A stretch of DNA of 49,739 bases from the NCBI GenBank assembly GCA_028818385.1, contig JAPPNY010000143.1, positions 1-49,739 of the forward strand. Direction: 5' to 3'. Made by a program: the position numbers and the translations under genes. The notes under the pieces were generated by a model. The model ran no database searches, was not told the DNA's origin, and saw only the letters and a list, made by a program, of their open reading frames with translations. Positions 36,863-46,533 of this stretch are shown piece by piece. How positions within the stretch are numbered: the stretch's first letter is position 1; the number at the start of each line of letters is the position of its first letter. This stretch comes from Spirochaetaceae bacterium (GTDB taxonomy: Bacteria > Spirochaetota > Spirochaetia > SZUA-6 > Bin103).

Positions 36863-38017
36863 TCATATCCCCCCGGTGAAGCGTTTGCGGATGGTCTCGT
36901 TGCTGAGCGCCGCGATCAGCAGGACCGTGCCCAGGAACATCCGGTAATACGATCCGTCGATCCACGAGATGTAGAACACGGAGTTCTGTACGAGCCCGAA
37001 GATGACCGCCCCGAAGATGACGCCGACGATCGATCCGAAGCCCCCGGACAGAATCACGCCGCCGACCACCGAGGCGGCGATCGCCTCCAGCTCCTTGAGG
37101 TTCCCCTTCGCCGCGTCCGCGGTGTTGGTATCGAACACCTGGGTCGCGGCAAAGATGGTCGCGCAGAACGCGGTGAACATGAACAGCGACACCTTCACCT
37201 TGTTGGTGGGCACGCCGTTCGCCCGCGCGGCTTCCTCGTTTCCGCCGGTCGCGTAGATCCAGTTGCCCAGCTCGGTACGCGACAGCACGAACCAGGCGGC
37301 GGCGGAGATCACGATCCACCAGGCGACCTTCGCGTCGAAGCCGGTGACCCACTGCTCGCCGGCCCGGTTGAAGTTCAGGCCGAGCCAGAAGAGGATGTCG
37401 TAGAACCACTGGAAGGTCTCGCCGCCGAACAGGGCGGCGAAGAAGTCGGTCTCCTTGAAGTCGGGCAGTCCGGACACCTGCGTGGAACCCTGGTTGAAGG
37501 TACGGAAGCTCACCTCGGTCGCGCCGCGCAGGATGAAGAGGAAGGACAGCGAAACGATGAATGATGAGAGCGTTGTGCGGACGACGATCGTGCCGATCAG
37601 CCAGCCGATGGTCAGGGTGAGGCACAGGGTTATCAGGAACGCCGCGAGCGGCGATGCCGGCCCCAAACCGAACGGGAGTCCCCACTTGAGCATGATCGCC
37701 ATCGACATGCCGGCGAAGCCGATCATCGACCCGATGGACAGATCGAACTCGCCTGCGATCATCAGCATGCAGGCGCCGGTCGCGATGATCCCGAGCTGAG
37801 CGACGATCGCGAGGTTGTTCTTGATCCCGAGGGGGTTGTAGACGACGTCCCCGGCAGCGATTGCCAGGAACACGAGCAGGACGCACATGCCGGAGAACGA
37901 TCCGATCTCCGGGCGGTGGACGAGGCGGGAGAGCCAGCCGGCTTCCTTGAGCCGGTCGGCCTCCGAACGGAGCCCGGAGCTTCCCGGTGTCACTCCCTTG
38001 TCAGCCGTCGAAGCCAT
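36863..38017 (-). CDS. Sugar ABC transporter permease (RbsC/FrcC family)
   Basis: The 384-residue protein has about ten helices of the BPD_transp_2 family with signatures 'GEFDLSIGSMIGFAGM' and 'NGVPTNKVKVSLFMFTAFCA'. 'LEAIAASVVGGVILSGGFGSIVGVIFGA' is the conserved late region. It is longer than RbsC (about 320) because of an N-terminal cytoplasmic tail and a loop near residues 170-220. It partners the ATPase immediately downstream and the binding protein 102 bases upstream. Confidence 0.9.
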   Translation of the reverse strand: MASTADKGVTPGSSGLRSEADRLKEAGWLSRLVHRPEIGSFSGMCVLLVFLAIAAGDVVYNPLGIKNNLAIVAQLGIIATGACMLMIAGEFDLSIGSMIGFAGMSMAIMLKWGLPFGLGPASPLAAFLITLCLTLTIGWLIGTIVVRTTLSSFIVSLSFLFILRGATEVSFRTFNQGSTQVSGLPDFKETDFFAALFGGETFQWFYDILFWLGLNFNRAGEQWVTGFDAKVAWWIVISAAAWFVLSRTELGNWIYATGGNEEAARANGVPTNKVKVSLFMFTAFCATIFAATQVFDTNTADAAKGNLKELEAIAASVVGGVILSGGFGSIVGVIFGAVIFGLVQNSVFYISWIDGSYYRMFLGTVLLIAALSNETIRKRFTGGI

Positions 38018-38118
38018 CCTGATCGCAGCCTCCTCCGAGCGATGAACGATCCGGCGGCGGACGGCTCACTCACCCGGGGGAGCGAGCCGACCGCCGGCGT
38101 TCAGGCGAACGTTCTCCC

Positions 38119-39042
38119 CTAGCGGTTCACGCCGGCCTGAGCGGCGACGCCGGCCGCGTTCGACGCGTCGACGAAGCCGGGACCGGACGGGATGTTCGCG
38201 CCCGGAAGCAGGCCTGCATTCTGGTTGTAGAGATGCAGCACGATGATGGGCATGTAGCCCTGCAGGCGCTGCTGCTGATCGATCGTGAACGCTACCTCGC
38301 CTCCCTCGATCAGGTTGATCACCTCGGGCGACAGATCGAAGCAACTGAGATGGACCTCGGCTCCGACCTCCCGCACCGCATCGGCAGCCGCCACGCACAC
38401 ATGCGGCCCGACGGCGAGCACGGCATCGATGTCCTTGTCCGCCTGCAGGGCGGCGGCGGTGCGCGTCTTGATCTGCGCGACGTCGTTCGAGACGTCGATC
38501 ATGTTGAGATCCATCCCCATCGAGTCGAAGTACCCGGCGCAGCGGTCGACCAGCGCGGTGTTGAACGACTCCTGGTTGAGACAGATCGCCTTGGTGGCGC
38601 CCTCGGCCTTGGCGCGCTCTCCCGCCTTCTCGCCAGCCAGCCTCTCCGGCTGCCCCACGTGCATGAGCGCTCCGACCGCGGCGGACGACTCGAGCCCGGA
38701 GTTCATGGTGATGACCGGGATACCGGCTTCGACGGCGCTCCGGATGGCGCCACCGAGGGCGTCCGCGTCAGGAAGGGACACGACGATCCCATCCGGCTGT
38801 GTCGCGACTGCCGCCTCGATGAGGCGCGCCATGTCGGCCATGTCTCCGGAGGGGGCGAAGTTGTACTCGAAATCGGCACCGACGGCGCGGGCCGCGTCCT
38901 CGCCGCCTTTCTGAACGACGGGCCAGAACGGATCGGTGCCCTGCGTGTGGGTGACCATCACGAAACGCTCGGCGCTCGCGATCCCGGCCACGAGCAGCAT
39001 CGCGACGAGGACTGCTGCTGAAACGACAACTGCTTTCTTCAA
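38119..39042 (-). CDS. Sugar ABC transporter substrate-binding protein (periplasmic binding protein type I)
   Basis: I start at TTG 39042, because a GGAGG site lies 7 bases upstream and a signal peptide (LKKAVVVSAAVLVAMLLVAGIASA) follows; the frame further upstream is not convincing. The 307-residue product is a standard sugar-binding protein: FVMVTHTQGTDPFWPVVQKGGEDAA, 'PDGIVVSLPDADAL', VITMNSGLES and 'FTIDQQQRLQGYMPI', where 'DQQ...QGY' contacts the sugar. It is first in the operon and fits the FrcB/RbsB-type group. A 14-base tandem repeat lies just upstream. Confidence 0.88.
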   Translation of the reverse strand: MKKAVVVSAAVLVAMLLVAGIASAERFVMVTHTQGTDPFWPVVQKGGEDAARAVGADFEYNFAPSGDMADMARLIEAAVATQPDGIVVSLPDADALGGAIRSAVEAGIPVITMNSGLESSAAVGALMHVGQPERLAGEKAGERAKAEGATKAICLNQESFNTALVDRCAGYFDSMGMDLNMIDVSNDVAQIKTRTAAALQADKDIDAVLAVGPHVCVAAADAVREVGAEVHLSCFDLSPEVINLIEGGEVAFTIDQQQRLQGYMPIIVLHLYNQNAGLLPGANIPSGPGFVDASNAAGVAAQAGVNR

Positions 39043-39122
39043 GGTGGAACCTCCACAAAAGGATTGTGGGCCATTTCCTATCACGGACCCCGCTGGCATG
39101 CAATGGCTGTCGGTCGGGTCGA

Positions 39123-39150
39123 TCAGAGTCGGTCGGTCAGAGTCGGTCGG
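39123..39150. repeat. 14-base tandem repeat upstream of the sugar-binding-protein gene
   Basis: TCAGAGTCGGTCGG occurs twice in a row (39123-39136 and 39137-39150), followed by a partial third copy and preceded by related TCGGTCGG pieces. It lies about 80 bases upstream of the binding-protein start, where a regulator could bind, or it may be a slippage product. Confidence 0.6.
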
Positions 39151-39256
39151 TCAGTCAGGTCAGCATCGCACGGAGACGGTCACGCCATGATCGACCGGAC
39201 CGGTTCCCCGTGAGCTGAGATGGAGCTACGATCACCTCGGCCCAAACCAGTCGGCT

Positions 39257-39841
39257 ATGGCTCCAGAGACGGTTCTCATCGGCTACTTCCCCAAGCAGTT
39301 CACCGCAGCAACGGGTGACATCCACGCGCCTGCGTCCGCGGGCGTCGATGAGATCTGCAGCGTCAGTGAGTGCTTCGCCAAGTCGCCACCGGATTGGGTG
39401 GACAAGTGGGCCCACAATACCGAGACGTGGCTGTTCGACACGCCGGAGGCGGCTTGGTCCGTCGTGCCGCCCGTAGAGATGGAGCGGTACCGGCTCTACG
39501 CGTACCGTCTTTTGCCGCGGTTGTTCCACGAGTCCGGCAAAGAGACGGAGCACCCGCTGCCGGAGCTCACGGCGCTTCCCATATCGGATGAGTTCTCGTG
39601 CCTGGGGTACGACGCCGTGGTGCGCGACCCAGGTGGACGTCCATCGGAAGGCTGGCCGATGGTGCCGACATTCGGCTGCTCGCCGTTGTCGTGCAACTAC
39701 ATGGCTGCCGAGTACGCGGTGAACCGGTACTGTCTGGTCGACGATCCGGATACGGCGATCCCGATGGCTCGCGACTTCGCTGCCGGCAATTGTGAGCCCG
39801 GCGCATACTGCGTGGTCGAGGTCTGGCGGCGCGGGCCGTAG
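39257..39841 (+). CDS. Cysteine-containing conserved-looking protein of unknown function
   Basis: The 194-residue protein has no signal peptide. A mid-C-terminal stretch TFGCSPLSCNYMAAEYAVN holds two cysteines, and NRYC adds a third. 'ICSVSECFAKSPPDWVDKW' near the N-terminus and 'GAYCVVEVWRR' at the end look like a compact alpha/beta fold. I know no function for this pattern. The start is ATG 39257. It sits between a sugar transporter and the helicase gene, so it may be part of the accessory island. Confidence 0.55.
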   Translation: MAPETVLIGYFPKQFTAATGDIHAPASAGVDEICSVSECFAKSPPDWVDKWAHNTETWLFDTPEAAWSVVPPVEMERYRLYAYRLLPRLFHESGKETEHPLPELTALPISDEFSCLGYDAVVRDPGGRPSEGWPMVPTFGCSPLSCNYMAAEYAVNRYCLVDDPDTAIPMARDFAAGNCEPGAYCVVEVWRRGP

Positions 39842-39878
39842 CGGCTCGAAGAAACGACGCGCCAACGGGGCGGGCCTG

Positions 39879-42800
39879 TCAGGAAGCTCGTTTCGGATCG
39901 TACGGAGCGTGCTCCGGCTCGTCGCGCAGAAGGGGCAACTGCGCACGTTGGGCGAGCTTGCGGGTCACGCGCACGACATCGCGCGTCCGGCCGCGGCGCC
40001 CCCAGATGGCCAGCGCCTTCTGGAACCTGCCTTCGCGCTCGTACACCCTCGCCAGCCCGATCTCGTCGCCGATTGTCTGGTAGCAGCGCCGCGCCTCGGC
40101 GTAGTGGCCACCGTCCCGGTACTCCCTGGCCGCCGCCTTCACGTCACCGGCTTGCTCCAGGACCTCAGCGGCGCGGCGCCGGTCCCCGTGCATGCGGCAT
40201 ATCTTGACCGCCCCGGCGATGTCGTCGAGGCTCCGCAGCACCTCCACGGCCGCGCCAAATCGGGTCGGACTGAGTGCGAACAGCAGGTAGTTCCGTTCAC
40301 TCGGTTGCAGGGGACGCAGCCCCTCCGTCAGCGACTCCGGCTGGTCCATCTGCGCGCACAGCATCAGCTCCGGGTCGCCGGTCTCGCGCGCCGCCTGGGT
40401 AACCCGGTCAAGGAACCATTCCCTCCGCTCGTCCTCCATGAGGAGCGCGGACGGGGTCAGCGCCGCCACGATCGCGTTGACGAGCCGCAGATCGATGAGC
40501 ATCTCGCCCATCTCGCCGGACAACCTGGCGGTCATCAGGTAGTACGTGGGCATCGTGGCCAGGATGGCCGCGACGCGCTCGTGGCGATCGGTTTCGTCCC
40601 CGCAATACAGGCAGCGGTGCAGCAACCGCATGACAATGCGCAGGCAATCGCCTGGCAGCGTCCACAGCGTCCCCTCGGAGCCGCCGAGTTGCGCCAGACG
40701 CTCTACCCGGTCGAGCGGCATCGTCAAGTCGGGCCGCGCAGCCAGGTAGGCTTCGGCTTCTTCGACCCGCAGGTGCTTGAAGAAGAACCCGATTGCGTCT
40801 TCGTGACGGTCGAGCTTCGCATACTCGCGGCAGGCCTCATCCAGGAACCCGGTGTGGACGGGGGCGCCATAGATCTCGTGGAGGGCGATGAAGTGGGCCA
40901 AGGCCCGTTCGTGCTCGCCCGAGGCTCTGAGACGATAGGCGGAGCGATTCAGTTGGTCGACCCGTCTGAGACGATCCTCCAGGGTTTCCAGCCCGTATTC
41001 GCTCAGGTATTCCACCGCCTGCCCGAGCCGCTCCGGCTGACCGCTCCGGGCAATCTCGCCGGCGGCCTCCCGGTAGTGTCCGTGGCTCGCGAGGCATGCT
41101 GCTGACGTGGCGAAATCTCCGGCCCGCCGATAGAGCGCGACGGCGCGCGTCAGGTGGCCGCTGCGCCGCCCGAGGATCTCCGCGGCGTCCCGGTGTCGTC
41201 CGAGCGCGGCCATGCGCACGGCTGCCTTCACGCCAGGCCGTTTCGGGCTGATTTTCACCAACCGGCGTTCCAGGTCCAACCGGTTGGCGTCAGAGGCTTC
41301 CGCATAGCTGCGGAAACACTCGATCGTCCGATCGAGATCACCCAGCTTCTCGTACGCGAGTCCTGCTCCATGGAACTCCCCACCCCGCAAAAGACAGCGC
41401 GTCAGCGCCTCGGCATTGCCCAGCCGGCGGTACAGCGGAGCCGCCTTGAGGTGCTGGCCGTCCTTCTCGAACGCGTCCGCGGCGCACTCGATCATCCCGG
41501 CGCGGCGGAAGCACACCGCCGCCGCGCCATGGTCGCCCAGCAGCTTGAGATGGTGCGCGGCCTTGCCGCTCTTCTTGAGGCCCAGGTAGTGGTCGGCCAG
41601 CAGGCGGTGCTCGCCGCCGCGCTCCCAGATGCCCAGCATCCGCTCCGTGTCGCCAAGCTTCGCCCAGCAGGCGGCGGCCTTGACGTACCGCCGGGCCGTC
41701 TCGAAGTGCAGCGCGTCGCAGCGGAGAGCGCGGCGCTCGTTGCCGGCGCGGCGCCATTCCCGCGCTGACTCGCGATGGGCGCTCCCCCGCTCCAGGTTTT
41801 CGGCCGCCCGTTCGGCGTTGCCGTGCGCGGAGAACAGGGCGGCGGCGGCGCGATGATCGCCCGTCCGCTCCAGGCGGTGCGCACGCGCCAGCGCTTCCTT
41901 GGCCTGCGCGGCGGCGTTGCGGTAGCACTCCTCGGCTGCCGCGAAGTGCTCGCGGTCGAAGAAGTAGTCCCCCTGAGCCTCCCACTCCGCCGGGCTCGAC
42001 ACGCGCTGCCAGACGGTGCTGAGAGCCTCCGCGTCGCCGGATCGCAGCATGTGCCCGGCGAGCCCGTCGATCGACCACACCGGACCGGCTTCCGTACCGT
42101 CCCAGACCACCAGCGTGTTGCGCGCCCGCGTCACGGCCACGTACAGCAGGTTCAGCTCATGCCGAATGCGCGGTCTCTCCGACTCTCCCAAATGATGTTC
42201 CCGGGCGATGCGGCGCCAGCGGGCCGCCGAACCCTCGGACTCGGCGAATCGCCACAGCAGTACCCCGTCGAACTCCAACCCCTTGGCGTCGTTGATCGTG
42301 AATACCAGCTCGGTCGCGAGCGCCGCGCGGAGCCGATCGCGCTCGGCCGGCGTGCGGACCAGCACGACCTGACTGGCTCCGGCCTGCTTCATGGCCTGCA
42401 GCATCGTCGGCTCCGCCAGGCCGTCCACCAGCAGCGGCGGCCGGCCGCGGAACGTCCAGCGCTCGGCGATCTCGCCCGAGGCCAGGCCGACCAGCGACCG
42501 CTTCAGCTTCAGCAACTCGTTGGCCAGCGCGACGATGTTGCCCACGCTGCGAAAGTTGACGCTGAGGTTGACCACCTCCGGGACCCGCAACCCGCGCTCG
42601 TAGTAACGGGCGCGCACCTCTTCCCATCGGAAACCGCTGGGGTTGATGATCTGCTTGGGATCGCCGGCCAGCACCGTACGCAGGGGATCGGCGGCCAGCC
42701 GGAACAGCAGCGCGAGTTGCACGTCGGTGAAGTCCTGTACCTCGTCACACACGACCAGGTCATAGCGGAACGAGTCTTCGTCCTGCTCCAGTCGCTGCAG

Positions 42801-44336
42801 GGCAGCGCGGGTCAGGTCGATCTCGTCCACGCGCGAGGTCTGTTGCAGGCGGTCCTGGTAGTACTCGGCGATCCGGTAGATGTCGCGGCGGTCAAACGGG
42901 AAGTTGGGAGCCCTCTTGCGTCCCAGGCTCTCGTACTCCCGCAGGGTCAGCAGCGGCTGATCCAACCGGTCGGCCTGCTTGTCCAGGAGGCGCAGCGCCG
43001 CATCCAGCACGAACATCTGCTCCGAGTGCCGGGCGGCGCTCGCATCGCGAACGCTGGCGGCGAACTGCTGCAGGGACGTGAACGAGGTCTTGCGCTCCCG
43101 TACCGCGTCGAGCCGGTCGCCAAGCTCCAGGTTGCCCAGGCGCACCAAGTACTCGGCCAGCTCGGCGCGATCACGCATGGTTGCCTGCGAGCGGCCCAGT
43201 CGATCCGCCAGCTCGGCGAAGCGGCGCCGGCTCACCGGCGGCTTGGCCCCCTTGATGATCGAGCGGATCTCTTCCCAGACCAGCTCGGCGTCGTAGCGGG
43301 CCGCGCTCGCCTGGCTGCGGTAGATGGCGTGGAACTCCGGCAACCCGGCGGGAGGCTGCGCAGAAGCGCGCGTCTCGAGGCGCAGAATCCCGTTCAGCAG
43401 TTCAGTGAAGGTCGCGAAGCGTGCCGCGTCGGGCGCGGCTTCCAGTTCGGTCGCCGCTACCAGGCCGCGGTAGATGCGCTCCGAGAAGCGTTTCAGGTGC
43501 GGGCTGCCGGTGACGAACAGGGCGCGCTCGCGGGCCGCTGCGAAGGAGGCGGTGTGAGCGTCGCCGGCGGCGGCAGCCAGGGCCGCTTCCGCGTCGGGGG
43601 TCGCCGCTTCGCCTCCGGCGAGCTGCCGCGCACGATGGCGCAGAAGATAGTAGACCGCAACGGTCGTCTTGCCGCTGCCCGCCGTTCCCGACAGCAGCAC
43701 CGGGGGCTCGCTGCGCAGCAGGCGAGCCTGTTCGCCGGTCAGGAACAGGTACAGTTGCACGCCGTCCGGGTCTGCCGTCTCCACCAGACGCCGCCACTCC
43801 TCGTCGTCGACCACCAGCCACCGCTGCGGCGCCGCGGCATCGCCGTTCGAGTCGTCACGGTCGGCACGCGAGCCGGCCGGCGCCACAGAGAGCGGACGCT
43901 CCAGCGCGGGACCGAAGTGCTCATCGGGGAGATCGTCCAGGACCAGATCCGGCAATCGCTCCACCTCGTCGGCGTGGAAGTCGAGAAACGGCGCATTGGC
44001 GGCGACGATGCGGCGCTCGGCCGCGGCGACGGCGTCGTGCTTGACCACGCCCCACACGTAGACCCTGGCGGCGTCTGCGCTCGCCGCCGCTCCGCCGCCG
44101 GGGGTCGCGGCCGGCGGACGACCCAGCGTGAACAGAATGCGGTCGCCTCGGCTCAGTCGTGCCTCGAAGCTGAGACGGCCGCCTCTGAGCTTCTTGACCC
44201 GCACGCCGGTGTCCCACATGCCGTGCTGCAGGTACTCCAGCTTCTCGCGCAGGCGCCGTCGTTGGCGGCTGCCGAGCGACGCGATGTGCGAACGAACGGC
44301 GTCGTGGAGGAGCAGGAGATACGTGCGGGGCTGCAT
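39879..44336 (-). CDS. Large protein: RelE-like N-terminus, UvrD-type SF1 helicase, TPR-like repeat array
   Basis: From ATG 44336 (44366 is possible) the product is about 1,485 residues. Residues 1-115 resemble a RelE/ParE-like fold (RRRLREKLEYLQHG, 'KKLRGGRLSFEARLSRGDRIL'), which is inference. The SF1 helicase core spans about 200-750: Walker A SGTAGSGKTT (near 216), motif II CDEVQD (530), motif III AGDPKQI, motif IV VNFRS, motif V NDAKGLEFD and motif VI YVAVTRAR (near 735). From about 790 to the end come roughly 20 short helical repeats such as 'AAACWAKLGDTERMLGIWERGG' and 'KAAPLYRRLGNAEALTRC', TPR- or Sel1-like. It resembles eukaryotic TRANK1-type helicase-TPR proteins. It is divergent from hsdM. 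I suspect a defence role. Confidence 0.8.
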   Translation of the reverse strand: MQPRTYLLLLHDAVRSHIASLGSRQRRRLREKLEYLQHGMWDTGVRVKKLRGGRLSFEARLSRGDRILFTLGRPPAATPGGGAAASADAARVYVWGVVKHDAVAAAERRIVAANAPFLDFHADEVERLPDLVLDDLPDEHFGPALERPLSVAPAGSRADRDDSNGDAAAPQRWLVVDDEEWRRLVETADPDGVQLYLFLTGEQARLLRSEPPVLLSGTAGSGKTTVAVYYLLRHRARQLAGGEAATPDAEAALAAAAGDAHTASFAAARERALFVTGSPHLKRFSERIYRGLVAATELEAAPDAARFATFTELLNGILRLETRASAQPPAGLPEFHAIYRSQASAARYDAELVWEEIRSIIKGAKPPVSRRRFAELADRLGRSQATMRDRAELAEYLVRLGNLELGDRLDAVRERKTSFTSLQQFAASVRDASAARHSEQMFVLDAALRLLDKQADRLDQPLLTLREYESLGRKRAPNFPFDRRDIYRIAEYYQDRLQQTSRVDEIDLTRAALQRLEQDEDSFRYDLVVCDEVQDFTDVQLALLFRLAADPLRTVLAGDPKQIINPSGFRWEEVRARYYERGLRVPEVVNLSVNFRSVGNIVALANELLKLKRSLVGLASGEIAERWTFRGRPPLLVDGLAEPTMLQAMKQAGASQVVLVRTPAERDRLRAALATELVFTINDAKGLEFDGVLLWRFAESEGSAARWRRIAREHHLGESERPRIRHELNLLYVAVTRARNTLVVWDGTEAGPVWSIDGLAGHMLRSGDAEALSTVWQRVSSPAEWEAQGDYFFDREHFAAAEECYRNAAAQAKEALARAHRLERTGDHRAAAALFSAHGNAERAAENLERGSAHRESAREWRRAGNERRALRCDALHFETARRYVKAAACWAKLGDTERMLGIWERGGEHRLLADHYLGLKKSGKAAHHLKLLGDHGAAAVCFRRAGMIECAADAFEKDGQHLKAAPLYRRLGNAEALTRCLLRGGEFHGAGLAYEKLGDLDRTIECFRSYAEASDANRLDLERRLVKISPKRPGVKAAVRMAALGRHRDAAEILGRRSGHLTRAVALYRRAGDFATSAACLASHGHYREAAGEIARSGQPERLGQAVEYLSEYGLETLEDRLRRVDQLNRSAYRLRASGEHERALAHFIALHEIYGAPVHTGFLDEACREYAKLDRHEDAIGFFFKHLRVEEAEAYLAARPDLTMPLDRVERLAQLGGSEGTLWTLPGDCLRIVMRLLHRCLYCGDETDRHERVAAILATMPTYYLMTARLSGEMGEMLIDLRLVNAIVAALTPSALLMEDERREWFLDRVTQAARETGDPELMLCAQMDQPESLTEGLRPLQPSERNYLLFALSPTRFGAAVEVLRSLDDIAGAVKICRMHGDRRRAAEVLEQAGDVKAAAREYRDGGHYAEARRCYQTIGDEIGLARVYEREGRFQKALAIWGRRGRTRDVVRVTRKLAQRAQLPLLRDEPEHAPYDPKRAS

Positions 44337-44491
44337 ACGTGGCGGCTCCGCGGTATCGTACCTCATACGGTCGGGGTTATTGATGGAGCGGGCGCTCCGC
44401 TGCATCATGCATTCATGGAACCCGCCGAGAGATTCTTCGCATCGTCGATGGCTGCCGCACCCGGCGGTCGCGTCTACCTGATCGTCACGGC

Positions 44492-46123
44492 GTGAAAAGC
44501 GCCATGGCGCGGGAGCGAACAAGCCGACGGAAGGCCGAGGGAGTCGGAGCCGCCGACGCGCAGGGCTCCACGACCGGATACGAGGCAGATCTCTGGCGCA
44601 TGGCCGACGCGTTACGCGGCTCCATGGACGCAGCGGAGTACAAGCACGTCGTCCTGGGCCTGATCTTCCTCAAGTACATCTCGGACGCCTTCGAGGAACG
44701 GCACGCCCAGCTCGAACGCGAGCAGGCCGAGGGCGCCAACCCGGAGGATCCGGACGAGTACCGCGCGGAGAGCATCTTCTGGGTCCCGCGCGAGGCGCGC
44801 TGGGGCCACCTCAAGGCGCAGGCCAGGCAACCCACCATCGGCCAACTCGTCGACGACGCCATGGCCGCGATCGAGCGCGACAACCCGGCGCTCAAGGACG
44901 TGCTTCCCAAGGACTACGCCCGTCCGGCCCTCGACAAGCAGCGGCTCGGCCAGCTCATCGACATGATCAGCAACATCAAGGTGGGCGACCGGGACGCCCG
45001 CTCGAAGGACGTGATCGGCCGGGTCTACGAGTACTTCCTGTCCCAGTTCGCCAGCGCCGAGGGCAAGAAGGGCGGCGAGTTCTACACCCCGCGCTGCGTC
45101 GTCAAGCTCCTGGTCGAAATGCTGGAGCCGTACCGGGGCAGGGTCTACGACCCCTGCTGCGGCTCCTCCGGCATGTTCGTTCAGTCGGTCGAGTTCATCC
45201 GAGCGCACACCACCGGCAACGGCAACGGCGGCAGGGCACGCGGCGACATCTCCGTCTACGGCCAGGAGTCCAACTACACGACGTGGCGCCTCGCCAAGAT
45301 GAACTTGGCCATCCGCGGCATCGAGGGTCAGATCGCCCACGGCGACACGTTCCACAACGACCGCCACCCCGACCTCAAGGCCGACTTCATCCTGGCCAAT
45401 CCCCCGTTCAACGTCTCCGACTGGGGCGGCGAGCGGCTTGCGGACGGCAAGCGCTGGCGCTATGGCTTCCCGCCGCGAAGAAATGCCAACTTCGCCTGGA
45501 TCCAGCACATCATCCACCACTTGGCGCCCGATGGCACGGCCGGCTTGGTCCTCGCTAACGGCTCCATGTCCTCCAACCAGTCAGGCGAGGGAGAAATCCG
45601 CAAGAACCTGATCGAGGGCGATCTGGTCGACTGCATGGTGGCGTTGCCGGGGCAACTGTTCTACTCGACGCAGATTCCCGCCTGCCTCTGGTTCCTCGCC
45701 CGCGATCGTCGCAGCGGTACGTTCCGGGACCGTCGCGGTGAGCTGCTGTTCATCGACGCCCGCAAGCTCGGCCGCATGGTCGACCGCACCCACCGGGAGT
45801 TGACGGACCAGGACATCGCCCGCATAGCCGACACGTACCATGCATGGCGCGGAGAAGAAGCCGGCGCCTACGCTGACACGCCGGGATTCTGCAAGAGCAC
45901 GGCGCTGGAGGAGGTGCGCACGCACGGCCATGTCCTTACCCCCGGCCGTTACGTCGGAGTGGAAGCACCGGAAGACGATGGCGAGCCATTCGAGCAGAAG
46001 ATGCGGCGGCTGGTCGCCGAATTGGAAGTTCAGCGTGCCGAGGGAGCACGGCTCGACGCCGCCATCGCCGAGAATCTGAAGGCGCTCGGGTTCGGCTTGG
46101 CGGAGAGCCAGGGGCGGTCGTGA
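44492..46123 (+). CDS. hsdM: Type I restriction-modification DNA methyltransferase
   Basis: The 543-residue protein is a standard HsdM: N-terminal helical domain ('[27 protein letters not shown]'), motif [13 protein letters not shown] for AdoMet and motif IV LANPPFN for adenine. '[18 protein letters not shown]' and '[21 protein letters not shown]' complete the family. It methylates N6-adenine in the site chosen by HsdS. The start can be GTG 44492 or ATG 44504. Its stop overlaps the next gene by four bases (GTGA), so the operon is coupled. No hsdR is in the window. Confidence 0.92.
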   Translation: MKSAMARERTSRRKAEGVGAADAQGSTTGYEADLWRMADALRGSMDAAEYKHVVLGLIFLKYISDAFEERHAQLEREQAEGANPEDPDEYRAESIFWVPREARWGHLKAQARQPTIGQLVDDAMAAIERDNPALKDVLPKDYARPALDKQRLGQLIDMISNIKVGDRDARSKDVIGRVYEYFLSQFASAEGKKGGEFYTPRCVVKLLVEMLEPYRGRVYDPCCGSSGMFVQSVEFIRAHTTGNGNGGRARGDISVYGQESNYTTWRLAKMNLAIRGIEGQIAHGDTFHNDRHPDLKADFILANPPFNVSDWGGERLADGKRWRYGFPPRRNANFAWIQHIIHHLAPDGTAGLVLANGSMSSNQSGEGEIRKNLIEGDLVDCMVALPGQLFYSTQIPACLWFLARDRRSGTFRDRRGELLFIDARKLGRMVDRTHRELTDQDIARIADTYHAWRGEEAGAYADTPGFCKSTALEEVRTHGHVLTPGRYVGVEAPEDDGEPFEQKMRRLVAELEVQRAEGARLDAAIAENLKALGFGLAESQGRS

Positions 46124-46533
46124 GCAGTTCCGACGAGCGGCGCTGGCAACAGCGGTTCGGCAACTTCGGCACCGCTCTCGCGCAACTGACCAGCGCTTGT
46201 GAGCGCGACCGATACGACGACCTGGAACGCGCCGGCCTGATCAAGACGTTCGAGTTCTGCTTCGAGCTGTCGTGGAACGTCCTCTAGGACCTGCTCTTCT
46301 ACGAGGGTTACGACGAGAAGGTGCCACGCGCGGTGATCCGCAAGAGCTTCGAAGTCGACTACCTCGATGAGGCCGACTGCGAGACCCTGCTCGACGCGTT
46401 GGATAAGCGCAACCTGTTGAGCCACACCTATCGGAGCGACGTGGCACGGGCTGCGGAGATCCTGATCAAGGAGCGCTACCACCCGGTCCTGCTGCGCCTT
46501 CACCGAACTCTGGACGCCAAGCGGAAACCATGA
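46120..46533 (+). pseudogene. HEPN-like nucleotidyltransferase-partner gene with an in-frame amber stop
   Basis: Read from GTG 46120, the frame encodes 137 residues typical of the HI0074/NTase_sub_bind family: RRWQQRFGNFGTALAQL, KTFEFCFELSWNVL, then a TAG stop at 46285-46287 (codon 56), then DLLFYEGYDEKVPRAVIRKSF and LLDALDKRNLLSHTY. Relatives usually have Lys there (TLKDYL), so AAG may have become TAG. The HEPN RX4H motif (R97 to H102) lies after the stop, so the toxin is probably lost unless the amber codon is suppressed or translation restarts at GTG 46321. It overlaps hsdM and the downstream gene by four bases each. Confidence 0.75.

Noticed and set aside
41775..44495. Plus-strand open frame of 906 codons opposite the helicase gene
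   Set aside because: The minus strand has all helicase motifs; this frame is an antisense shadow caused by high GC.
44367..44522. Upstream extension of the helicase gene to 44522
   Set aside because: It would overlap hsdM, and its residues have no relation to the domain that follows.
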